Source of the DNA: JAQBRD01 sp041158765
GTDB taxonomy: Bacteria; Patescibacteriota; Minisyncoccia; Phycocordibacterales; PALSA-1337
NCBI GenBank assembly: GCA_041158765.1
Contig: JBEBAU010000036.1
Coordinates: forward strand, 1-13,415
DNA: 13,415 nucleotides
Direction: 5' to 3'
The translations under genes were made by a program, and so were the position numbers. This document shows positions 6,853 to 13,415 of this stretch, piece after piece (the stretch's first letter is position 1; each line of letters opens with the position of its first letter). Below the pieces are notes generated by a model. That model ran no database searches. It was not told the origin of the DNA and saw nothing but the letters and a program-made list of their open reading frames with translations.

Positions 6853-8256
6853 TTATTTGGTTATATTACTAATTGATTTCTTGCTAGAACCAAAAGCCGC
6901 TCCAAAACCGTTCGACAAAAGGAATGTGGTGAATTTATTCTGGCGCTTTGGTGCAACTGCATATAAGAATACTCGTGATGCACTAACTGCAGTGAGCATG
7001 CTGATGACCACACCGAGGAAGAATACGAGAGCGAAGCCTTTCACAACTGATGTGCTTGCAAAGTAGAAGAGTATTGCTGCAGTAATAATTGATGAAAGGT
7101 TCGAATCGCGGATAGATGTCCATGCGCGTGCAAAACCTTCACGCATTGCATCATGAATAGACTTACCTGATCGCAACTCTTCTTTCATTCGTTCGAATAT
7201 CAAGATATTCGCATCAACTGCCATACCGACAGAGAGAATAAATCCTGCAATACCAGCGGCAGTAAGCGTCACTGGAATAAGCTTGAAGACTGCAAGCATG
7301 AGTACTGCATACACACCAAGGGCAAGTGTTGCAATTACACCAGGAAGTCGGTACCAGATGATAAGGAAGATGGCGATCACGATGAATGCCCAGACACCAG
7401 CACGAACACCTCCATGGAGAGCATCTTGTCCGAGTGAAGCACCAATAGTCTGTGTTGAAATGAGTTCGATTGGAACAGGAAGTGCTCCGTAATTCAAATC
7501 TCGTACGAGCTTCTGGGCTGTAGGGACATCAAAAGATCCAGAGATTTGTGCTTTGCCATCACGAATTTCTTCACGAACAGTTGGTATAGAGATTGCTGCC
7601 CCATCGAGGAATATACCGACAACATTTCCAATATTTTCTTTTGTGATTTTTGCAAAAAGTTCCTTTCCTTCAGAAGTGAAAATAAGGCTTACAGTAGGCT
7701 CACCAGTAGTCTGATTGAATTCGAGCTGTGCACTGCTCAACATTCGACCAGTAAGACCTGTTGGAATGAAGAGTTCATTCTCTTTTTTGACCTTTTCTTC
7801 TGGAGTAAGAGTAGTGTCTGCATCAATAGCTTGCGCTGCTTTCACATCAAGTGTTTTGAAATCGAGCACTGGTGTCTGACCGATGAGTTTGACCGCTTCA
7901 TCAATATCAGTAACTCCAGGAAGTTCAACAATGAGTTTCTGTGAAGCATCAGCAGAATCAAGAAGTCCTGCCTTCTCTGTCTGGACAATTGGTTCTGAAA
8001 CACCGAAGAGATTCACTCGGCGTTCAATCACATTACGAAGCGCTTCCATAGAAACCGCAACATCAGCTGCTTTCAACTGTGAAATATCAGCCTTGTACAC
8101 GAGATGTGTACCTCCATTGAGATCAAGACCGAGTCTGAATGGAAACTTACCAACGAGACTACCGCTACCAGCTGTAGTTTGTGAATAATAGACGAAGAGA
8201 CCAACCAATACCGCCGCAATCAAGACAAAAACTGCAATAATTCGTGTTTTAAGCAT
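6853..8256 (-). CDS. secD: Protein translocase subunit SecD
   Basis: The 467-residue protein is the partner of SecF. A signal-anchor helix (7-25) is followed by GLDLNGGTHLVY (43-54), the large extracytoplasmic P1 domain (about 55-270), then five transmembrane helices from about 287, with LSVGMAVDANILIFERMKEE (341-360) carrying the conserved DAN residues D348 and N350 implicated in proton use. A K/E-rich insertion (about 148-162) sits in the P1 region. Length is below that of E. coli SecD (615) and typical of compact SecDs. The ATG at 8256 has its own promoter and a leader of about 25 bases containing a hairpin, ending CGGAAATAC before the ATG. secF follows by 4 bases. Confidence 0.97.
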   Translation of the reverse strand: MLKTRIIAVFVLIAAVLVGLFVYYSQTTAGSGSLVGKFPFRLGLDLNGGTHLVYKADISQLKAADVAVSMEALRNVIERRVNLFGVSEPIVQTEKAGLLDSADASQKLIVELPGVTDIDEAVKLIGQTPVLDFKTLDVKAAQAIDADTTLTPEEKVKKENELFIPTGLTGRMLSSAQLEFNQTTGEPTVSLIFTSEGKELFAKITKENIGNVVGIFLDGAAISIPTVREEIRDGKAQISGSFDVPTAQKLVRDLNYGALPVPIELISTQTIGASLGQDALHGGVRAGVWAFIVIAIFLIIWYRLPGVIATLALGVYAVLMLAVFKLIPVTLTAAGIAGFILSVGMAVDANILIFERMKEELRSGKSIHDAMREGFARAWTSIRDSNLSSIITAAILFYFASTSVVKGFALVFFLGVVISMLTAVSASRVFLYAVAPKRQNKFTTFLLSNGFGAAFGSSKKSISNITK

Positions 8257-8262
8257 GTATTT

Positions 8263-8282
8263 CCGTATATATGAATATACGG
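8263..8282 (-). promoter_or_regulatory. Perfect 8-bp inverted repeat in the secD leader
   Basis: CCGTATAT (8263-8270) and ATATACGG (8275-8282) are perfect inverted repeats around a 4-base loop. They lie at the predicted 5' end of the secDF mRNA, 6 bases before the ATG. It could be an operator overlapping the start region or an RNA hairpin affecting stability or initiation. Confidence 0.5.
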
Positions 8283-8285
8283 CTC

Positions 8286-8313
8286 ATTATAGACATTTAC
8301 CACGAAATGGCAA
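8286..8313 (-). promoter_or_regulatory. Promoter of secDF
   Basis: On the minus strand TTGCCA (8313-8308) and a perfect TATAAT (8291-8286) are separated by 16 bases. The predicted start is near 8279, giving a leader of about 25 bases. It lies between the SDR gene stop and secD. Confidence 0.75.
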
Positions 8314-8330
8314 TGCCCTGTGCGTGGAAG

Positions 8331-9518
8331 CTAGCTAGGGATGTACTTAGTATATCGACCCTCCTTTTTTGTGAAAGCGTCTTTTGAATTCATGAAATAA
8401 ACATATCCGTACATTTTTGAGAGTTTGCTGCCATCAACAGCGATAGGATATGAATATGCTTTCCAACCACCCTTCGATGTAGGAACACGGCCTCGAGTGA
8501 GATGCCACATGATGAAAAAAGCAAAGCGAATGAGTTGTGGGTGAATCGGAACCGGACGCTTCCCTACAGCTTCTGCCATGTCAGACCCTCGAACAACAGG
8601 ACCAGCAGGACATGCATTGAATATTTCGAAATCAGTCTTGAGTGGATGAAATGCGAATAGCTCAACAATATCTGCAATATCGTCTTCGTGAATAAACTGG
8701 CGACACCAGCCTTTGGTCACTGGTACGAATGAAACCATGAATGAAATAAGCTTGTGTATGAAACTCTCTTTGAGCTGTCCTGAGAGTGCTGCCTGGAGCC
8801 CGAATCGAATACGCATATAGCGTCCTCGTGGTCCAGTAATTGCAGCGGGTCGAATCACCGCAACTTGTGGCACGTGTGCATTCGAACGTCGTGCTGCAGC
8901 GTATTTGGTTGCAAGATGCTCTTCGACAATACGCTTCTCTTCAGCATACAAATAATCGCTCTTTCGGAAGCCTTCGCTTTCAGTGAAAAAATGGTCTATT
9001 TTATTATCAGGACGGGCTGAATATGATGAAACAGTAGAAAAGTGAATGAGCTTTTTGACTGATGGAGTTGTGAAAGCAAAATCAAATACTCGATCTGAAC
9101 CTTCGACATTCCAACGCCACTGTTTATCTTTTTCACCATACATTTCACGAATCTGCCAAGCAGTGTGTATAACGATATCAGGATTGAAATCCGCAATGTC
9201 TTTTTGCCATGTAGTATCAGAAGTATTCCCCACAATGAATGTTACCTTTGCTTGCACTTCGGGCATATTCTTGATGAAATCCGGCATCGGCAACTTATCG
9301 AGAGCGATAATACGAATAACATCTGGTCGCTTTGCGAAAATATCAATAAGCATTGCGCCAACATATCCCGCTCCACCAGTGATGAAGAGTGTGAGCGCTT
9401 TGCGAGTTGGTTTCTCTGGAGCAATAATATCTGAAATTGAAAGTGCTGCTTCTGGAGATACGATGGTTGCGGCAGGAACAGGTGAAACTACTTTGTTTTT
9501 TGTTTTTTTTGCGGGCAT
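8331..9518 (-). CDS. NAD(P)-dependent epimerase/dehydratase (extended SDR)
   Basis: The 395-residue protein is an extended short-chain dehydrogenase/reductase, the group that modifies nucleotide sugars. It has the NAD(P) motif FITGGAGYVG (45-54), HTAWQ (118-122), the active-site strand STVSS (161-165), the catalytic Y191-x3-K195 (YAEEK) and VIRPAAITGPRG (221-232). Residues 1-40 are an added Lys/Pro/Ala-rich, probably disordered N-terminus not usual in the family; no internal Met before the Rossmann motif offers another start. It lies 27 bases after the sugar transferase gene on the same strand and has no SD. The context suggests it makes or modifies a sugar for the same surface glycan, but its substrate cannot be read from sequence. 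Other SDR uses are not excluded. Confidence 0.88.
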   Translation of the reverse strand: MPAKKTKNKVVSPVPAATIVSPEAALSISDIIAPEKPTRKALTLFITGGAGYVGAMLIDIFAKRPDVIRIIALDKLPMPDFIKNMPEVQAKVTFIVGNTSDTTWQKDIADFNPDIVIHTAWQIREMYGEKDKQWRWNVEGSDRVFDFAFTTPSVKKLIHFSTVSSYSARPDNKIDHFFTESEGFRKSDYLYAEEKRIVEEHLATKYAAARRSNAHVPQVAVIRPAAITGPRGRYMRIRFGLQAALSGQLKESFIHKLISFMVSFVPVTKGWCRQFIHEDDIADIVELFAFHPLKTDFEIFNACPAGPVVRGSDMAEAVGKRPVPIHPQLIRFAFFIMWHLTRGRVPTSKGGWKAYSYPIAVDGSKLSKMYGYVYFMNSKDAFTKKEGRYTKYIPS

Positions 9519-9545
9519 ATATATTGTAGGCTTATAATACTAACA

Positions 9546-10889
9546 CTACATGCCAACTCGAGACAATAATGTTTTGATTGTTCGAAGGACAATTCGCAAA
9601 TCAAGCATGATTGAACGGTTCTTAATATAGAAAAGATCATATGAAAGACGAATCTTCGTCTCCTCTACAGATTGTGGAGGCTTTTCTTGATTTACTTGAG
9701 CCCAACCAGTAATACCAGGCTTCACGAATGTCCGAGTTGCATAGTACGGAATCTCCTTCTCGAGCTTTTCACCAAGATCACGAAGATCCGGTCGAGGGCC
9801 GATAAGTGAAATAGCACCTTTGAATATGGTCCATGCTTGTGGCAATTCATCAATGCGAGTTTTGCGAAGAAATCTGCCCACTGTTGTCACCCGAGGATCC
9901 CCTTCAGTCAACCATATTCCACCATCATCCACAGTCATACTGCGATACTTAGGAATAGTGATGAGTGTGCCATTTCGACCGACACGACTCTGGTATATGA
10001 ATAGTGGACCTTTGTTGCCAAAAAAGTTAAGAATCCATACGAATGGAAGGAAAACAAGTGCAGCAATACCGACAATAGTTGCGAGAATAATATCGAGTAC
10101 TCGCTTCACAACGTCATATGCTCGATTTGAATTTGGAGAGATATGCTCAAGTACCCATTCATAGGTGATACATGAAAGCGGTATTCGATCAAAAATTTCT
10201 TCATAGAATGAGTGAATATCAATGAAACGAACTCCAACAAATAAATTGTGATACAGTTCTGGCAAAAGTGGTGCAATTTTTGGGTGATGTAGATCGAGAA
10301 GTACAAAAGCAATCTTATTCGTAGTGATCTTTTCGGATAACATACGTTGTACGTCGGCATGCGCTATCGTATCAAGATCGAGAGAGACGGTAGATTCGAG
10401 TGAAGAACGTGAACCTGTATTCATTTCATGAACAAGCTCAGTGAATTCAGAACCACTACCAATAACAAGCGCACGCTGTTTGCGTCGCATTTTTAATAAT
10501 GGGAAAACCGAAAGTCTCCATGCAATAAGTAGGAAACTTGCGATAAGGAGGTATATGAGAAGATTGACCTTTGGTGTAACAGAAAAGGCTGGGATGAAAT
10601 AAAAGATTGCTATTGCCATTACCGCATTCACAGCTTGTGATTTCAAAATAATCCCCGGAAGAACGCTGCGAACAATTACCGTATAGTGACGTCCGTAAAG
10701 TCCCGCAGCATAAAAAGTAACAATAGAAAGTATGAATATCGCTGAGAATGGCACGAGGTGAGATTGCCAGAGACCTGACGCTGGTAATTCATGATACCGA
10801 GCAATAAGCGTGAGCCAGAGCGACAAAACAAGGATGATGAGATCGCCCAGACCAAGGAATAGGGGCTCTTTTTTGTTTACGATAGCCAT
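9546..10889 (-). CDS. Polyprenyl-phosphate sugar-1-phosphate transferase (initiating PGT, WbaP/EpsL-like)
   Basis: The 447-residue protein transfers a sugar-1-phosphate from a nucleotide sugar to undecaprenyl phosphate, the first step of building a surface glycan. The N-terminal part has four to five transmembrane helices (about 12-130) and a Rossmann-like domain (about 137-240), as in long WbaP-type PGTs. The catalytic Bac_transf domain starts at AYDVVKRVLDIILA (257-270), with PLFIYQSRVGRNG, IPKYRSM (312-318), the catalytic RIDELPQ (345-351, D347-E348), LIGPRPD (362-368) and KPGITGWAQVN (390-400). The ATG at 10889 is chosen because an upstream in-frame start (10943) would precede the -10 box; from 10889 the mRNA would be leaderless or nearly so. 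It is divergent to a GT4 gene and followed by an SDR gene. Confidence 0.95.
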   Translation of the reverse strand: MAIVNKKEPLFLGLGDLIILVLSLWLTLIARYHELPASGLWQSHLVPFSAIFILSIVTFYAAGLYGRHYTVIVRSVLPGIILKSQAVNAVMAIAIFYFIPAFSVTPKVNLLIYLLIASFLLIAWRLSVFPLLKMRRKQRALVIGSGSEFTELVHEMNTGSRSSLESTVSLDLDTIAHADVQRMLSEKITTNKIAFVLLDLHHPKIAPLLPELYHNLFVGVRFIDIHSFYEEIFDRIPLSCITYEWVLEHISPNSNRAYDVVKRVLDIILATIVGIAALVFLPFVWILNFFGNKGPLFIYQSRVGRNGTLITIPKYRSMTVDDGGIWLTEGDPRVTTVGRFLRKTRIDELPQAWTIFKGAISLIGPRPDLRDLGEKLEKEIPYYATRTFVKPGITGWAQVNQEKPPQSVEETKIRLSYDLFYIKNRSIMLDLRIVLRTIKTLLSRVGM

Positions 10890-10898
10890 TGTATACTC

Positions 10899-10928
10899 AA
10901 TATACAGCAGAACTCCCCTTGTGGGCAA
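10899..10928 (-). promoter_or_regulatory. Promoter of the sugar transferase / SDR operon
   Basis: On the minus strand TTGCCC (10928-10923) and TATATT (10904-10899) are 18 bases apart. Nine bases (GAGTATACA) separate the -10 box from the ATG at 10889, so the transcript should begin within a few bases of the start codon. The stretch also lies in the leader of the divergent GT4 gene. Confidence 0.55.
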
Positions 10929-10941
10929 GATACCAATATTC

Positions 10942-12123
10942 ATGAAAACAAAGATTCTCTACATCATTACGAAGTCCAATTGGGGTGGCGCTCAACGATA
11001 TGTTTATGATTTGGCCACTTCTCTTTCAAAAGATCTCTATGATGTCGAGGTTGTTGTTGGTGGAAATGGCCCTCTTGCTGATAAGCTCACTGCAGCTGGT
11101 ATCACCGTTACATCTCTACCAACCCTTGGCCGTGATTTGAAAGTAAAAGACGATTGGAAAGCCTTCTGTGACCTTATTCGTATTTTCAGACAAAAGCGTC
11201 CGACAATTATCCATCTCAATAGTTCCAAAATTGGCATTATTGGATCTATCGCAGGACGAATTACCCGTGTACCTCAAATCGTCTTCACCGCGCACGGTTG
11301 GGCATTCAATGAGAATCGCAGCTTTGCTTCGAAGCTCGTATTGAAAGTCCTCTACTGGCAAACAATGATGTTTTCTCATGTGACAATTGCTGTTTCTGAA
11401 TATATGAAAAAATCTGTGATGAATTGGCCATTCATGAATAGTCGCATCACAGTTATTTATAATGGAATTCGTGTCGCGCCACTTATTTCAAAAGCGAATG
11501 CGCGACACGAGCTCACTCGCACCAACGCTGCTCTTGCAACAACAATTGCAAATATTCCTGCAAACAAAATCTTTTGGATTGGTACTGTTGCCGAACTTCA
11601 CCCAATAAAAGGCCATGACGTTGCACTTCGGGCTATCAAACAACTTGTAGCGAACGATTCTAAGATTTCAAAATCTGGCAAACACATCATATACACCATA
11701 CTTGGCGATGGTGAAGAACGAGAACGGCTCGCCAGCTTGGTAAATGATCTCGGTCTTTCACAACACGTATTCTTCCTTGGTCGCACCGAGAATGCTTGGC
11801 AATACATGAAGGCTTTTGATTTATTCCTTCTTGCTTCTCGTTCTGAAGCTCTTGCATATGTTCTTCTCGAAGCAGGTCTTGCAACTATCCCTTGCGTTGC
11901 GACAGCAGTTGGAGGTATTCCTGAAATTATCGATGATATGAAATCCGGCGTTCTCATTCAACCAGAAAAGCCGAGTGAAATTGCATACGCTATTGATTTC
12001 CTCGCTACACATGAACATGTACGCCGAGAGTACGCTACTGCCCTTCACAAAAAAGCGCTCGAACAATTTAACTTTGAAATATCTACACAGAAGACATTCG
12101 AGCTCTACAATCGTTTCAAATAA
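10942..12123 (+). CDS. GT4-family glycosyltransferase
   Basis: The 393-residue protein is a GT-B fold glycosyltransferase of family GT4, which adds a sugar from an NDP-sugar donor with retention of configuration. The N-terminal domain has the WGGAQRYVYDLA motif (14-25) in place of the more common GGAER. HGWAFNE (118-124) and YNGI (173-176) follow. The donor domain has GTVAELHPIKG (214-224), GDGEER (255-260), the E-x7-E signature SEALAYVLLEAG (301-312, E302 and E310) and TAVGGIPEII (321-330). No membrane helix is present, so it acts at the inner face of the membrane. The ATG at 10942 begins the family-typical MKTKILYIIT; a longer in-frame start would overlap the divergent gene. TATACA at 10901-10906 is a possible -10. 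No SD is visible. The acceptor is unknown. Confidence 0.93.
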   Translation: MKTKILYIITKSNWGGAQRYVYDLATSLSKDLYDVEVVVGGNGPLADKLTAAGITVTSLPTLGRDLKVKDDWKAFCDLIRIFRQKRPTIIHLNSSKIGIIGSIAGRITRVPQIVFTAHGWAFNENRSFASKLVLKVLYWQTMMFSHVTIAVSEYMKKSVMNWPFMNSRITVIYNGIRVAPLISKANARHELTRTNAALATTIANIPANKIFWIGTVAELHPIKGHDVALRAIKQLVANDSKISKSGKHIIYTILGDGEERERLASLVNDLGLSQHVFFLGRTENAWQYMKAFDLFLLASRSEALAYVLLEAGLATIPCVATAVGGIPEIIDDMKSGVLIQPEKPSEIAYAIDFLATHEHVRREYATALHKKALEQFNFEISTQKTFELYNRFK

Positions 12124-12147
12124 TAGCCCTAGTAATAAGGGTATTTT
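12124..12147 (+). terminator. Weak hairpin between convergent GT4 and rodA genes
   Basis: CCCT (12127-12130) and AGGG (12138-12141) can form a short stem that extends by ATA/TAT with a bulged G and is followed by TATTTTG on the plus strand. It is the only terminator-like structure in the 39-base gap and is weak. Confidence 0.35.
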
Positions 12148-12162
12148 GGGAATTTCAATTAA

Positions 12163-13329
12163 TTAAGCTGGACCAATAAATTCGTTCTTTGATACATCCT
12201 TGTGAGCTACTCGCGAATATCTTCGCATTCCCATAAGTATACCGAGGCCTGCAAACTCAGTAACAAGATGTGTTCCACCATAACTCAAAAAAGGTAGTGT
12301 TGTTCCTGTAACTGGTAAGAGCTGAATATTCATACCAACATTAATTGCAATGTGCACAATGAAAAATATTGCCATACCCGCTCCAAATAATATTTCAAAA
12401 TTTGTTGCTCCTGTCATTGCCGACAATATAATTCGCCACACAATAATAGTGAAAAATAGAAATAATATAAGCACACCTACGAAGCCCCACTCTTCAGCGA
12501 ATGCAGCGAATACAAAGTCTGTTTGATACTCAGGAAGGAATTTGAGGCGTGATTGTGTTCCGTAACCTACACCCTTACCCAAGAATTCCCCTGAACCTAC
12601 AGCAATTGTAGATTGATATGCGTTATACCCTGTACCGTGAATATCTGCGAGAGGATAAATGAAGTTAACAATGCGGTTTTTTTGATATTCTTTGAAGCCA
12701 AATGTCCAAAGAGCTCCGAATACAAGAAGTCCTGCAATACCCATAAGTAGCAAGTGCTTTTTTGATATTCCTGATACCAAAACCATACCAAACCAAAGAA
12801 GAAAAATAATAATTGCTGATCCGAAATCGGGATGAATGATAATCAGCATGAATACCGCGAATGCGTATATTCCAGATACGAGAATGTGTCTGATATTGGC
12901 GATTTCAATATGGCGTCGTGAAAAATATTTTGAAAGGATAATGATCAAAGCCAGCTTAATTGGATCAGAAGGTTCAACTGAGAAGAGGCCGAATGAAAAC
13001 CACGATTGAGCACCTTTTGCCACAGTTCCGACTGCAAAAAGCGTGACGAGTGTCGCACAAGAACCAACAAAAAGTGCCACAGAAACCCACGTTTTTCTAA
13101 GAAAACGGAAATCAATATGGCTTAGAATAAAAAAGACGGTGAAAGCAACACCAATCCACACAAGTTGTCTAGTAAAAAAGTTACCAGAATCTGTGAATGA
13201 ATTCATAGTAATCAATCCAACAAGAAGTGGCGGCCATGTTGAAAAAAACAGAATCCAATCAATTCCTACGCGCGAAACATCGCGCTCCACCGTACGTGGT
13301 GGAAAAAATTTTGATACAAGATAATTCAT
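12163..13329 (-). CDS. rodA: RodA, SEDS-family peptidoglycan glycosyltransferase
   Basis: The 388-residue multi-pass membrane protein polymerises lipid II during cell elongation together with a class B PBP. About ten hydrophobic helices are visible. SEDS landmarks are GAQSWFSFG (107-114), EPSDPIKLALII (119-130, usually QPSE), IHPDFGSAIIIF (166-176), FLGKGVGYG (249-257), LPEYQTDFVFAAFAEEWG (265-282), whose D271 corresponds to the essential E. coli RodA D262, and LPVTGTTLPFLSYGG (338-352). The N-terminal VGIDWILFF favours RodA over FtsW. The ATG at 13329 is 11 bases after the stop of the preceding gene, in the usual mrdA-rodA order. No SD is visible (GAAGCTTCGCAT before ATG). It is convergent with the GT4 gene. 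Confidence 0.95.
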   Translation of the reverse strand: MNYLVSKFFPPRTVERDVSRVGIDWILFFSTWPPLLVGLITMNSFTDSGNFFTRQLVWIGVAFTVFFILSHIDFRFLRKTWVSVALFVGSCATLVTLFAVGTVAKGAQSWFSFGLFSVEPSDPIKLALIIILSKYFSRRHIEIANIRHILVSGIYAFAVFMLIIIHPDFGSAIIIFLLWFGMVLVSGISKKHLLLMGIAGLLVFGALWTFGFKEYQKNRIVNFIYPLADIHGTGYNAYQSTIAVGSGEFLGKGVGYGTQSRLKFLPEYQTDFVFAAFAEEWGFVGVLILFLFFTIIVWRIILSAMTGATNFEILFGAGMAIFFIVHIAINVGMNIQLLPVTGTTLPFLSYGGTHLVTEFAGLGILMGMRRYSRVAHKDVSKNEFIGPA

Positions 13330-13340
13330 ATGCGAAGCTT

Positions 13341-13415
13341 CTAAAGATCAATAACAGGCGGAACAAGTGGTAACACCTCTATTGTGGTCACCTTACCCTC
13401 TCGTGAAACTGGCCA
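13341..13415 (-). CDS. C-terminal end of the gene upstream of rodA, probably PBP2
   Basis: The frame WPVSREGKVTTIEVLP... runs open from the window edge to a TAG at 13343-13341, leaving 24 visible residues rich in Pro and Val. The fragment is too short to identify by itself. Tight coupling to rodA (11-base gap) suggests mrdA (penicillin-binding protein 2), its usual neighbour, but this is inference from gene order only. Confidence 0.5.
   Translation of the reverse strand, partial: WPVSREGKVTTIEVLPLVPPVIDL

Noticed and set aside
9046..9537. Plus-strand open frame of 163 codons
   Set aside because: It is antisense to the SDR gene, whose motifs are clear, and has no promoter or protein-like pattern.
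10810..10941. 44-residue N-terminal extension of the GT4 protein
   Set aside because: It overlaps the divergent sugar transferase start antisense and lies before a typical GT4 N-terminus (MKTKILYIIT).
10890..10943. 18-residue N-terminal extension of the sugar transferase
   Set aside because: It includes the predicted -10 and -35 boxes and has no family similarity.

Overview
The window looks like a chromosomal piece of a Patescibacteria (Candidate Phyla Radiation, CPR) bacterium, most likely in or near the Parcubacteria. This is inferred from the 16S rRNA gene, which carries a U505-A526 version of the 530-loop pseudoknot, several universal-primer mismatches and a reversed-strand helix near E. 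coli position 1085. The Parcubacteria-like type IV pilins and the stand-alone 16S gene with no 23S or 5S beside it agree with this. All 13 protein genes end in TAA or TAG.

Layout. Positions 1-374 (+) hold the C-terminal end of threonyl-tRNA synthetase, closed by a perfect 21-bp hairpin. That hairpin also ends the convergent minus-strand unit 1740-555: a promoter, a tRNA-Ile look-alike in the leader, tRNA-Ile(GAU), a Fur-family regulator and a HIT-like protein. Positions 1763-2184 hold a small one-helix membrane protein with its own promoter and hairpin. Positions 2224-4250 hold the 16S rRNA unit on the minus strand: two tandem promoters, a 24-bp processing stem, the rRNA and an intrinsic terminator. 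Positions 4291-5911 hold two type IV pilin-like proteins, one with an Ig-like and one with a LamG-like C-terminal domain, behind an extended -10 promoter that points to a leaderless mRNA. Positions 5955-8313 hold secD-secF with their own promoter. Positions 8331-12123 form an envelope-sugar locus: an SDR epimerase and an initiating polyprenyl-phosphate sugar transferase on the minus strand, and a divergent GT4 glycosyltransferase on the plus strand. Positions 12163-13415 hold rodA and the tail of the gene before it, probably a PBP2 gene.

Together the protein genes serve the cell surface: protein export (SecDF), pili or pseudopili (two prepilins), surface glycan synthesis (PGT, GT4, SDR) and cell-wall elongation (RodA).

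The most unusual signal is in the 16S rRNA. Helix 45 is intact, but the sequence after it lacks the CACCUCC anti-Shine-Dalgarno and reads GAUUAUUUC instead. About 170 extra nucleotides separate it from the processing stem. Consistent with weakened SD use, most gene starts here have no SD-like sequence, and two genes (first pilin, sugar transferase) have a -10 box only 7-9 bases before the ATG. The second notable signal is a degenerate copy of the 5' half of tRNA-Ile, with the anticodon loop intact, in the leader of the tRNA-Ile/fur transcript.
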